Of a DNA stretch of 64,000 bases, positions 26,386-35,858 are shown one piece after another (position 1 is the stretch's first letter; the number at the start of each line of letters is the position of its first letter). The stretch lies in assembly GCF_004341235.1 (NCBI RefSeq), contig NZ_SLUP01000009.1, positions 186,001 to 250,000 of the forward strand, written 5' to 3'. A model generated the notes under the pieces. That model worked only from the letters and a program-made list of their open reading frames with translations. It was not told the DNA's origin and ran no database searches. Source of the stretch: Mariniflexile fucanivorans (GTDB lineage: Bacteria; Bacteroidota; Bacteroidia; Flavobacteriales; Flavobacteriaceae). The position numbers were made by a program, and so were the translations under genes.

Positions 26386-29300
26386 TTATTTTTCAACCGT
26401 TATCCATTGTCCTTTTGTTCTTACTAAAAAGTCGTTATCATACATCGCTTCTGCTTGAATCCCAGGTAAATAATAGGTTCCCAAATAGGATGCATTTAAC
26501 ATTACATTAAATGTTTTAGTATTATATTTTCCTTTTTGTGATAAATCGAAATAGAAATTCACACGGTCGTCGCGTATGTCTGTATATCGTGCTTGACTTG
26601 TAACAGTATCGCCAAAATCTGTAAAACGTGTATTTACAATTTCCCATCCTGAAGGGAAAATTTGAGTTAAAGCTACATTTTGTATATCATAATCTTTAAG
26701 ATTGCTTACACTTACTGAAGCAACAAAATCTTGACCTTGCTGTAATTTTGAAATATCAATCTTATTCCCTTTTAAGTCCTTATAAATCACAGAAACACTT
26801 AACCCACGTTGTTCGGCTATTTCTTCACCTAAAGGTAATTTGCCAGAGTTTAAAACTCGTACATACACCACATTGTCTTTGTTATTTGTGAAGGTTAGCG
26901 CATTGTTGCCTTCAATAATTTTTAAAGAACGTTGCGCAATAGCACTTTTAGACGTTATCGTTTCTATTTTTCCATTTAAGGTATAGCTTACGCTTAATGC
27001 TTTACCACCGTTTGCTTTTACCATTTTAGCCATGGCTAATAAACTATAGGCAGTGGTTTGAGTACTCATCCATCTATCGCTGGATAAATCTTTTGCAATG
27101 GTTTCAGCAAGTTCGCGCATTTTAGAACTTTTGGTAAGCACCATCGTTTCTAAAGCCATCGCTCTATTTCTGTCAACCGAACCATACGAGTAATAATTAT
27201 ATTTTTGTGGTTGAAAATTGATATTTGCCTTTTGCGAAATTTGAGTACTTGCTTCCTTCTGTCCTGCTAAAGCATAGGCTGCTGCAAGTCGCCATTTGCC
27301 TTCATTGGATATTTCGGTAAACTCACGTAATCGGTTCATGGCTGCTAAATCGGCATTTCCAGCTAATGCCAAGGTGTATAATCTGTAAGCTTGTGCCAAA
27401 TCGGAATTATAACTTCTATAACTTGGACGCCAATCTCTAGCAGCTTGCTTTTGGTAACGCAACCAATTCGTTTTAAAAGTTAAAGGTAAAACAAAGCCTT
27501 TCTTTTCGGCCTCCAGCATGAAATGACCAATGTAACTTGTAGACCAATCATCGGCAGTTGTTTCACCCATCCAATAACTCATACCACCGTTTGGTTGTTG
27601 AAAATGTCCTAAACGTGTAATGCCGTTTTTAATATTACTTTCAATCGCTTGTTTTTTATCATACGTTAAATCGAAAATATCATTTAAAAATAACTGCGGA
27701 AACACGCTAGACGTTGTTTGTTCTGCACACCCATGAGGATATTGAATTAAATATTCCAATCGGCGAGTAAAATCCATTGGAGGTAAAGTTGAAAATTCTA
27801 TGGTTGCCGAATTTGTTCCTGTTACTCCAAAGGTTGAAAAATCAAGCGTTTCGTTGGCATTCGCATTTAATGTTTCATCAAGCGATTTAGATGTTATTGG
27901 ATTAGGATTCACCACATCCAATTCTACTTTGTAAGTGGATTTTTCACCATTCCCAGTCGCAATAACTTCCACCGTATTGATGCCTTTTGCTTTGCTTACA
28001 TCCAATTCAAAATAGGTTATTTCTTCATCAGGTCTGGCAAATGACAGATTTTTTATTTTCTCCCCAATTATGGAAATTCCATTGCTTAATTTCAGACTAA
28101 TGGTTACGTTTTTCACTTTGTTTTCCATCGCAAAAACAGTCACTGGGAGTGTTACTTTTTCACCTGGGCTTAATTTCCGCGGAAGCGTTGCCAATACCAT
28201 TAATGGTTTTTTAACCTCAACCGATTTGTCGGTGCTTCCATAGGCTTTGGTGGTTGGGTTTCCAGCAATCACCATCGTTCTTACAGCACCAATATAATTC
28301 GGTAATTTGATGTTGTGTTTTTTTGTTTCACCTGCTTTTAATGTAAAAGGCCCCAAATAAGTAACAACAGGTTTAAAACGGTTTGCTTTTTTGTTTTTTC
28401 CTGCGGCAGCACTACCATCGCCACCAATAGCAAATACTTGATCTATGCTACCAGAATATGCCCCAATAACATCATCAAAAACATCCCAAGTTTTTACACC
28501 TAAAGCTTCACGTGCATAAAATTCATCCCAAGCATTTGGTGTTTTAAAACGTGTTAAGTCTAATAAACCTTCTTCAACCACAGCAACGGTATAGGTCATC
28601 GCTTTTTTGTTTTTTTCTGAAACATACACATCAAAAGCCTGTTCTGGACGTAATACTTCAGGCATTTTTATTTGAGGTTGTAATATGGTGCTTGGGTCTT
28701 CAACCATAAGCGGAATAATGCCATATAGGCGAATGGGTAAATCGTTTGCTGTGATGGCATGTGGTTGTAATAATGAAATATTGATGAATACGTTTGGTGC
28801 CATTTCTGAAGTTACAGGAATTTCAACAGTCGTTTCACCTTGTCGGGTTTTTACCCATTTGAAACTTAAAACTTCAGTACCATTTTCAACACTTACCAAG
28901 GCACGACCTTCACTACCCGATTTGAATTTAATTTTAGCTGTTTCTCCAACATTATACTGTTCTTTATCTGCTGAAAAAACCAACATTTTTGCGGCTTCTT
29001 TATCGCCTGCAGGCACATACCAATTTTTATAAAAATAGGCGGTTTGCCCTGTGGCATGACCACTTTCAGTATCTGTAACTCGTATTAAATAGCGACCACG
29101 TTGGTTTTCTGGGATATTTAATTTGAAACTTGCTTTTCCGTTAGCATCGGTATTTACTTTAGTGTCGTAAAATGGTTTATGGTAGCTGCTTGATACGTAG
29201 CTAGACAGATTATCATAAGATGAATTCCACCACCAGCGCCATTCAATTTTATACACTTTAACCTCAACATTATTGCGTTTTACGGGTTTGCCATTGGCAT

Positions 29301-31950
29301 TAACCACAACCACATCAAAAGTTTGATTTTCATCTGTAAAGAATGATCCATAATCATTGCCTTTAGGAGCACGCAATCCAACAAACGATTCGTAGGGTGC
29401 ATATTGTTTAGTGAAAGCATCCATAGAGAAATCACCACCATTTTCGAAAGCTCGGGCTAAAAACTGAACATTCAACATGCCCGGAGCATTTTTGCTGATT
29501 TCTAATTTTTTATCAATTTTTGCTAAACCATCTGCATCAACAGTGCCTTCAAATACTGTGATTTCTTCAGTCTCAAATTGTTTTGTTGGGTCATTAAAAA
29601 CGTAGCCTTTGTAGTTTTTAAAGGATGTTGTAGCGCTACTAAATTTCGCTTTTATCTCCGCTTTTAAATTTTTACCGGGCGCACCATGAAGCCATTTCAC
29701 ATCTAAAGTTCCTTTTAATGGCTCTTTTTTAGTAAGAATTTCGTTTTCAAAATCAATCTTTATTTTTAAGCGATTGGGTTTAACAGTTTCAATTTTTAAA
29801 TCTTTGTAAAATGTTGCGCCTCCAAGAGACACTTTAGCTTTGTAATTTCCTGTTTTATCTTCGGAAGCCGTTGGAACCGTAAATTTGTAGAAATTATTAA
29901 CGGTGTAACTTGTTACATTTTTATAGACTAGTTTACCATAAGGATCTGTAATTTCCATTTTAACGGGATGTCCTTTTGGTAAGGGGTTGGCAAAATCGTT
30001 TAAAATAAACGTTAAATGAAGTGTGTCTCCAGGTCGCCAAACACCACGTTCACCATAAATGTAGCCTTTAAGTCCGCGTTGTAATTTGTTACCTGAAACA
30101 TCGAATTTACTTAACGATAGCGAGTTACCATCTGCAAGTTTTATGTAGGTTTTATTTTTGCCTTTAGAAACAATGGCAAATGCAGCGTTTTTATTTAAAT
30201 CAATCAAGATTAATCCATCATTATCAGTTACGGCGCTAGCTATTTCTTGTTGTTGAAAATTGTAAAGTTTAACAGTAGCACTCGCCTCTGGATCGGTAGT
30301 TAGTATGTTGGTAACTGCAAAATAATATGAATTATTTGCGCCTTGTTTTACAACAACCCCAATATTTGAAGCTAATAAATTTTGAGATACTACTTTAGAT
30401 TCGTTGTAGTACGCATCATGGCACGGGTTGTTTTCTTCACGCCAGTTATAGCTGTAATTTTTGTAGCGATAGGTTAAGTTATCCCAATAGGCTTCTTCGC
30501 GCAATTCTTCATCTTCTGGTGTGGTGCTTTCGGTATAATCTTCTTCAATGTATTCATCTTCATAATAACCCTCTTCTTCGTTTTCAGAGTTTGAAATAGT
30601 TGTGTTTCCATCACAATTATATAAAGAATAGTCTTTGTTAAAACTTAATTCTACACGGTAAATAGCACCCGGATCTGCTTTGAAAAATTTAGATAAATCA
30701 ATGCTATAAGCTTTCCATTTTCCTGTGTTTTCTACTTCAGATTGTAGTTGAATGGTTTGTTTTGCAATACGGCGACCAACTTGTCTAACATTATAAGAAT
30801 TAGCAGCATTCAAATCATTATCCTGTAAAAACTGAAGCACATTATCTTCAAAAATTTTAATGATTCTAACATCAACTGCTTTTAAATTAACCGCTTCAAA
30901 ATTGAACTTTAGTTCTTGTGAATTTGGCAAAATAGTACCATTCGTTAGTAATTTTACCTGAGGCTTTAATTCTTCAAAAGCAATAAGCTCAGAAAACGGT
31001 TTTTTAAGTTTGAAACCATCGGTATTGGCGATTCCTTGAAATATATCAACCTGTATATTACCTGTTAATCTGCTATCTGGATATATTTTTAACACATTCC
31101 CATCTATCACATATTTTGGGTTTTTCACACCTTGAAGCGTTACCAAACCATCAAAATTTTGTTGTTTTTTTAAAGGATCGGAAAAGTTAATGGATAAACA
31201 TTGCTCGGGTGCGTGGATCACTTCCACATTTACAATGGTGAAATTGTTAATACCCGGTATAAACACTTTGTTTTCGCCTTGGTTATCTGCTTTAATGGCA
31301 CTACCATCCCATTTTACTAAGACTTCACTATCATCAATTTTTCTGTGGATACTATCAATTTTAAACTCAAATATTCTGGAATGATCGTTTGCTTCGTTAA
31401 ATGCAATGGATAATTTTTTATCAGCTTGAAACGCTTCCACTAATTTTTTGGCGTCTGTAAGCGAAATGACATCTGCCGAACGAAGTACCGCTTCTAAATA
31501 TTGCCAATTTTTACTATACGATTGTAAATTATTGGTAACAATACTAAAATTTGGAGTAATGGTTTTAAACTGAAACGTGTATGTTTCAAAGTCTTTGGGT
31601 ACTTTTTTATAAATCTCATCTAATTTTACTGTAACCGTATATTCGGTTGATGGTTCTAAATACTCATCGGGTATAAAAAGAAGTGCATGGTTGTTTGCAA
31701 CGGTTAATTTACCTTCAATATGCGGTGTAACGGATACAATAGCTTCGGATATTTCTTTACCCATTTCCCACCCAGAAACTTCTTTAGCTAAACTTATTTC
31801 AACGGGTTCTGCTACCGAAACCAAACCACTCGTAGTATAGCTTATATATTCCCTAAACTTGAATAAATTATCGGTTTCAACTTCTTTATCTTTACAAGAG
31901 ATGGCTAATGTAACTAAGACTAAAACAGTGAAAAGTTTTTTTAATGACAT
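26386..31950 (-). CDS. Alpha-2-macroglobulin-family lipoprotein
   Basis: A periplasmic protease trap of 1854 residues. The signal MSLKKLFTVLVLVTLAISCK ends in a lipobox cysteine. MG-type beta domains follow; the segment FDVSGNKLQRGLKGYIYGER is next to GVWRPGDTLHLTF, a well-conserved A2M stretch. The thioester motif GCAEQ places the reactive Cys at about residue 1408, followed by an alpha-helical thioester-domain stretch (HFQQPNGGMSYWMG). A strongly acidic Glu/Tyr-rich patch at about residues 455-490 is unusual. It heads an operon with an ABM protein and pbpC, like the E. coli yfhM-pbpC pair. Confidence 0.93.
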   Translation of the reverse strand: MSLKKLFTVLVLVTLAISCKDKEVETDNLFKFREYISYTTSGLVSVAEPVEISLAKEVSGWEMGKEISEAIVSVTPHIEGKLTVANNHALLFIPDEYLEPSTEYTVTVKLDEIYKKVPKDFETYTFQFKTITPNFSIVTNNLQSYSKNWQYLEAVLRSADVISLTDAKKLVEAFQADKKLSIAFNEANDHSRIFEFKIDSIHRKIDDSEVLVKWDGSAIKADNQGENKVFIPGINNFTIVNVEVIHAPEQCLSINFSDPLKKQQNFDGLVTLQGVKNPKYVIDGNVLKIYPDSRLTGNIQVDIFQGIANTDGFKLKKPFSELIAFEELKPQVKLLTNGTILPNSQELKFNFEAVNLKAVDVRIIKIFEDNVLQFLQDNDLNAANSYNVRQVGRRIAKQTIQLQSEVENTGKWKAYSIDLSKFFKADPGAIYRVELSFNKDYSLYNCDGNTTISNSENEEEGYYEDEYIEEDYTESTTPEDEELREEAYWDNLTYRYKNYSYNWREENNPCHDAYYNESKVVSQNLLASNIGVVVKQGANNSYYFAVTNILTTDPEASATVKLYNFQQQEIASAVTDNDGLILIDLNKNAAFAIVSKGKNKTYIKLADGNSLSLSKFDVSGNKLQRGLKGYIYGERGVWRPGDTLHLTFILNDFANPLPKGHPVKMEITDPYGKLVYKNVTSYTVNNFYKFTVPTASEDKTGNYKAKVSLGGATFYKDLKIETVKPNRLKIKIDFENEILTKKEPLKGTLDVKWLHGAPGKNLKAEIKAKFSSATTSFKNYKGYVFNDPTKQFETEEITVFEGTVDADGLAKIDKKLEISKNAPGMLNVQFLARAFENGGDFSMDAFTKQYAPYESFVGLRAPKGNDYGSFFTDENQTFDVVVVNANGKPVKRNNVEVKVYKIEWRWWWNSSYDNLSSYVSSSYHKPFYDTKVNTDANGKASFKLNIPENQRGRYLIRVTDTESGHATGQTAYFYKNWYVPAGDKEAAKMLVFSADKEQYNVGETAKIKFKSGSEGRALVSVENGTEVLSFKWVKTRQGETTVEIPVTSEMAPNVFINISLLQPHAITANDLPIRLYGIIPLMVEDPSTILQPQIKMPEVLRPEQAFDVYVSEKNKKAMTYTVAVVEEGLLDLTRFKTPNAWDEFYAREALGVKTWDVFDDVIGAYSGSIDQVFAIGGDGSAAAGKNKKANRFKPVVTYLGPFTLKAGETKKHNIKLPNYIGAVRTMVIAGNPTTKAYGSTDKSVEVKKPLMVLATLPRKLSPGEKVTLPVTVFAMENKVKNVTISLKLSNGISIIGEKIKNLSFARPDEEITYFELDVSKAKGINTVEVIATGNGEKSTYKVELDVVNPNPITSKSLDETLNANANETLDFSTFGVTGTNSATIEFSTLPPMDFTRRLEYLIQYPHGCAEQTTSSVFPQLFLNDIFDLTYDKKQAIESNIKNGITRLGHFQQPNGGMSYWMGETTADDWSTSYIGHFMLEAEKKGFVLPLTFKTNWLRYQKQAARDWRPSYRSYNSDLAQAYRLYTLALAGNADLAAMNRLREFTEISNEGKWRLAAAYALAGQKEASTQISQKANINFQPQKYNYYSYGSVDRNRAMALETMVLTKSSKMRELAETIAKDLSSDRWMSTQTTAYSLLAMAKMVKANGGKALSVSYTLNGKIETITSKSAIAQRSLKIIEGNNALTFTNNKDNVVYVRVLNSGKLPLGEEIAEQRGLSVSVIYKDLKGNKIDISKLQQGQDFVASVSVSNLKDYDIQNVALTQIFPSGWEIVNTRFTDFGDTVTSQARYTDIRDDRVNFYFDLSQKGKYNTKTFNVMLNASYLGTYYLPGIQAEAMYDNDFLVRTKGQWITVEK

Positions 31951-32330
31951 AGGTTGGAGGTATTTGATGAATGAAATTTACCAAAAATAAATTGTAGATA
32001 TTTACTTGCAGACAAAAGCACATTCAAAATTTGAAGTTTAGATGGTTTATTTGAAATTTTTCTTAAAGTTACATTTTTTAAAAAAGCGACAACAAAACAA
32101 AATAACTATTTATTATAATTTTTAGGCAAGTGTAATTTTTATCGATGAATACAAATAGGCTATCATCATTAAATTGAACGTTTATTATGAGCTAAGCTAT
32201 TTATCATTATAACAGTAAATTATGCTTTATTTATGATTCTTACAGCAATATTTAAACCTTTTTAATAGTTTATAGTCTTAAGTATTACAGAGTTATATTG
32301 GCTCGTATTCAACTTCTAAATAAATTAAAA
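31951..32330. other. Divergent spacer between the A2M and DUF1800 genes
   Basis: 380 AT-rich bases with no supported gene. On the minus strand TATTTTTG (31982-31989) matches the -7 consensus and is a plausible start for the A2M operon, with a TTTTG at 32013-32017 as a loosely spaced -33 candidate. I see no clear promoter for the DUF1800 gene, no repeat and no tRNA. Confidence 0.4.
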
Positions 32331-33713
32331 ATGATGAACAAGAAACACATTCAACATTTATATTGGCGAGTTGGTTTTGGTATGACACCACAGCAACTTC
32401 ATGCTATTTCCAAACTAGAGAAAAAACAGGTAGTTGATACTATTTTCAAAGCTTCTAAAAAAATAACACCATTACAAGTTGATATAGCAGAGTTGGAATC
32501 TTTAATGACTGGTTCTGCTGAAAGCATGAAAAAAAGCATCAAGGATTTTCAAAGTTTAAGTAGAGAAAAAACCAGAGAATTAAACATCGCTTGGATTGAT
32601 AGACTAACCGATTCTGAAGAACAATTAAGAGAAAAAACAACCTTGTTTTGGGCAAATCACTTTGTTTGCGAAGACAATAATTTTATTTATACCCAAAAAT
32701 TTCATAACACCTTACGAACACATGCTTTAGGTAATTTTAAAGATTTTGTTATAGCCATTTCAAAGGAAGCAGCTATGACTAAATATTTAAACACCAAACA
32801 AAATAAAAAACAAACACCCAACGAGAATTTTGCCAGAGAACTCATGGAATTATTTACTCTAGGTGTTGGTAATTATACCGAGGAAGATATTAAAGAAAGT
32901 GCCCGAGCTTTTACAGGTTATAGTCATGATTTAAAAGGCGATTTTGTATTTAGAGAACGCCAACACGATGATGGTTTAAAAACTTTTTTTGGTAAAACGG
33001 GCCATTTTAATGGCGACCAAATCATTGATATTATATTAGAAAATAAGCAATGTGCCCAATATATTTGCCAAAAAATATACCGCTATTTTGTTAATGATAC
33101 TTTGGATGAAACTCATGTAAACCAAATGGTAGATGTGTTTCATTCCGATTATAACATCGAAAAACTGATGCGTTTTGTATTCCTTTCCGATTGGTTTTAC
33201 GATGAAAAAAATATTGGCACAAAAATAAAATCGCCCATTGAGTTTTTAGTAGGTATTAAAACGATGGTTCCTTTAGAGTTTAATAACCCCAAACAACTCT
33301 TATATCTTCAAAAATTATTAGGCCAGACCTTGTTAGATCCACCAAATGTAGCCGGTTGGAAAGGTGGCAGAAGCTGGATAGATAGCAATACCATTGTTTT
33401 ACGCTTAAAGCTTCCTTCGTTGTTGCTTAATAATGCCTACATTTCTAAAGCTAAAGAAGGTGAAACCGATAAAACGGCCGATTTACAAAAAGCCGTTTTC
33501 AAAAAGAAGTTTGGTAAACGTTTCAGCACCTCAGCCAATTGGGGTTATTTCAACAGTCAATTTAAAGATGTCGCTATTAGTGACATGGAAAATTACTTGT
33601 TAGTAAGCCATATGAACGAAAGTGCGAGCAAGTACTTAAATTCATTAGCTAAAGTTTCTAAGCAAGAATATTGTGTACAACTTATGTCGTTACCCGAATA
33701 TCAAATGTGTTAA
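32331..33713 (+). CDS. DUF1800-family protein
   Basis: Family of unknown biochemical role. The 461 residues show HLYWRVGFGMTP near the start, FWANHFVCED, the signature ENFARELMELFTLGVGNYTE, a segment ARAFTGY, and NVAGWKGGRSWIDSNTIVLR. The ATG at 32331 is preferred over a TTG at 32298. No signal peptide is visible. Followed after 2 bases by a DUF1501 gene, with which it forms a widespread bacterial pair. Confidence 0.88.
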   Translation: MMNKKHIQHLYWRVGFGMTPQQLHAISKLEKKQVVDTIFKASKKITPLQVDIAELESLMTGSAESMKKSIKDFQSLSREKTRELNIAWIDRLTDSEEQLREKTTLFWANHFVCEDNNFIYTQKFHNTLRTHALGNFKDFVIAISKEAAMTKYLNTKQNKKQTPNENFARELMELFTLGVGNYTEEDIKESARAFTGYSHDLKGDFVFRERQHDDGLKTFFGKTGHFNGDQIIDIILENKQCAQYICQKIYRYFVNDTLDETHVNQMVDVFHSDYNIEKLMRFVFLSDWFYDEKNIGTKIKSPIEFLVGIKTMVPLEFNNPKQLLYLQKLLGQTLLDPPNVAGWKGGRSWIDSNTIVLRLKLPSLLLNNAYISKAKEGETDKTADLQKAVFKKKFGKRFSTSANWGYFNSQFKDVAISDMENYLLVSHMNESASKYLNSLAKVSKQEYCVQLMSLPEYQMC

Positions 33714-33715
33714 TT

Positions 33716-34900
33716 ATGGACAGAAGACATTTTATAAAAAACTCAACGCTAGCTAGTAGCTTATTTTTTGTTCCTAGTTTCGTGAAGGCGTTTGAACAAG
33801 TTGCTAGTAGCACTTTAGGCTACAAACGCTTGGTGATTATTCAACTTTCTGGCGGAAATGATGGATTAAATACCGTGATTCCTTTTAGAAATGATTTGTA
33901 TTATAAAGCACGCCCAACATTAGGAATTCAAAAAAATAATGTGATTCAATTAACGGATGAAATCGGGTTAAATCCCAGTTTGTTGCCTTTAAAACGTTTG
34001 TACGATAATGGGTATTTATCCATCATCAACAACGTAGGGTATCCAAACCCAAACCGTTCACATTTTAGGTCGATGGATATTTGGCAAACAGCAACCGATT
34101 CCAATAAATATTCGCAAAGCGGATGGATAGGACGCTATTTAGATAACTACGGAAAACAACCTTATAGTGCTATTGAGATAGATGAAAGTTTATCATTAGC
34201 CATGAAAGGTGAAAACTTAAATGCCATTGCAACACAAGATGCCAAAGCTTTTTATAATTTATCGAAAGACCCGTTTTTCAAAAATATTCATAATCAATAT
34301 GAACATTTGAATGAGCATAATTTAGGGTATTTGTACAAATCGATGATTGAAGCAGAATCTTCAGCAAAATACATTTATGAAACCAGCAAAACCGTTTCTT
34401 CAACCAAAGAATATCCAAATAATAAGTTCGGCAACCAATTAAAAACCACCGCGCAGTTTATTAATTCTGGATTGGAAACCAAGGTGTTTTATAGTTCTTT
34501 AAATGGTTTTGATACGCATGCAAATCAAATAAACACTCAAAAGCGCTTATTAAATATATATGCTGAAAGTATCGAAGCGTTTGTTCAAGATTTGAAAGAC
34601 AACAACACGTTTAAAGACACTTTAATTTTAACCTTTTCGGAATTTGGGCGTCGTGTTAACCAAAATGCGAGTGTTGGAACTGACCACGGAACTGCAAATA
34701 ATGTATTTATTATTGGCGACCAATTGAAGAAACAAGGTGTGTACAATAATTTAGCTAGTTTAAATGATTTAGATGCTAATGGCGATTTAAAATTCGAGAT
34801 AGATTTTAGAACTATTTACGCCACCGTTTTAAACAAATGGTTGGAAGTAAATGATGAAAAAATATTGAATAAAAGTTTTAAACAGTTAGATTTTATTTAA
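33716..34900 (+). CDS. DUF1501-family protein with twin-arginine signal
   Basis: Starts MDRRHFIKNSTLASSLFFVP, a Tat-type signal, so it is probably exported folded. The alkaline-phosphatase-like core has VIIQLSGGNDGLNTVIPF, a NRSHFRSMDIWQ stretch, FDTHANQ, LTFSEFGRRVNQN and TDHGTANNVFI. These conserved Asp, Glu and His residues are consistent with a metal site; the substrate is unknown. The start at 33716 (not the overlapping 33671) directly yields the Tat motif and leaves 2 bases after the DUF1800 stop. Confidence 0.88.
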   Translation: MDRRHFIKNSTLASSLFFVPSFVKAFEQVASSTLGYKRLVIIQLSGGNDGLNTVIPFRNDLYYKARPTLGIQKNNVIQLTDEIGLNPSLLPLKRLYDNGYLSIINNVGYPNPNRSHFRSMDIWQTATDSNKYSQSGWIGRYLDNYGKQPYSAIEIDESLSLAMKGENLNAIATQDAKAFYNLSKDPFFKNIHNQYEHLNEHNLGYLYKSMIEAESSAKYIYETSKTVSSTKEYPNNKFGNQLKTTAQFINSGLETKVFYSSLNGFDTHANQINTQKRLLNIYAESIEAFVQDLKDNNTFKDTLILTFSEFGRRVNQNASVGTDHGTANNVFIIGDQLKKQGVYNNLASLNDLDANGDLKFEIDFRTIYATVLNKWLEVNDEKILNKSFKQLDFI

Positions 34901-34972
34901 CATCGCAAAACACCGTTTATTGTTTGTAACTATATACAGTTTTTGGCTAATTTCATACTAAAAAAGTATAGA

Positions 34973-35416
34973 TTATCTTTTAAAATTAATTTTTGAATTT
35001 GGAGTACTCGTATTATAAATCGTTAGATTTGTAGTACTAATCGCGTCTATTACTAAAATTTGGGTTGCGATTGAATCTTCATCTTGTGCAACTATTTGTT
35101 TGCCATCTGCACTTAATATATAATTGTAAGCATCAGTCCCGCTTGCAACACAGTTATTATCCCCATCTAGTGTATAAATATTAGTAAGCAATGTGCCATC
35201 AATTAAAAAATTATAATACGATTTTTGAGTACAGGAATCTAATATCTCGATAGTTGATGGGGTAGTAGAAACATCTTCAATGGTTTCTGCAAACCATTTA
35301 TTACTTAAAAGTTCGGAAACTGTAAGTTCTGGATCATCATCGTTTGAACATGAAGGTAATGAAACCATTAATAGTAATACAATAATTAGTTTGTAATTTT
35401 TTAGTAGTGTTTTCAT
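34973..35416 (-). CDS. Small lipoprotein, lipocalin-like domain
   Basis: 147 residues with signal MKTLLKNYKLIIVLLLMVSL ending at the cysteine of PSCSNDDD; the run of Asp after the Cys is a frequent surface-lipoprotein feature in Bacteroidota. The rest (LLSNKWFAETIEDVS, then alternating strands to TPNSKINFKR) resembles the lipocalin-like domain family in which a Trp follows the first loop. No enzyme motif. Function unknown. Confidence 0.7.
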   Translation of the reverse strand: MKTLLKNYKLIIVLLLMVSLPSCSNDDDPELTVSELLSNKWFAETIEDVSTTPSTIEILDSCTQKSYYNFLIDGTLLTNIYTLDGDNNCVASGTDAYNYILSADGKQIVAQDEDSIATQILVIDAISTTNLTIYNTSTPNSKINFKR

Positions 35417-35858
35417 GTTTTTTTAGGTTTAAAGATTATGATATTAACATGGTTGCAAATTATAAGGCAATTAAGGAAGTTGATATTATATATGTAACAA
35501 AAGATATCAGATATGTAACATTATTTTGCAAGTTAGAATAAAACAAACCTTTTATTCTCTATAGAAGATTTGTATTTCGGTGTTTTTTAAAAAAGTATAG
35601 AGTTATTTAAAAGAAAGTATTTCGTCTTGAATGAAGACTAAATATTATAAATTCTTAATAAAATCTTTAGGTATGTATTAATGTCAGATTTTTTTAAAAT
35701 AAAGTAGGGAATAAAAAAACCTTGCTTCAATGCCGAAACTGTATCGGGAGAAACAAGGTTATATCTTAATAAAGATTAATAGCACTACAAATATATGTTT
35801 TATTTCGTGAGAAAAAAAGCGCCAAAGTTAATTTTAGGTTAAGTTAATTTAAATCCGA
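35417..35858. other. 442-base spacer, no gene seen
   Basis: AT-rich, with no convincing reading frame. The only structured part is the terminator hairpin at 35712-35760. The stretch 35480-35530 holds a near-duplicated TATGTAACAAAAGATATCAGATATGTAACA phrase (given here as two TATGTAACA copies with 12 bases between). Confidence 0.5.
35712..35760 (-). terminator. Terminator with a structured loop after the AlbA_2 gene
   Basis: On the minus strand AACCTTG (35760-35754) pairs with CAAGGTT and is followed by seven T residues. Inside are two further short stems, GAA/TTC and CCGA/TCGG, separated by internal loops. The result is a 42-base, three-stem hairpin ending in a U tract, 100 bases downstream of the AlbA_2 stop codon. 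Confidence 0.6.

Noticed and set aside
26386-31950. Biosynthetic or non-ribosomal protein because of its size
   Set aside because: The lipoprotein signal, MG-type repeats and GCAEQ thioester motif identify alpha-2-macroglobulin.
31951-32330. tRNA or small-RNA gene in the 380-base spacer
   Set aside because: No cloverleaf, CCA-like end or TTC arm could be traced, and no hairpin with U tract is present.
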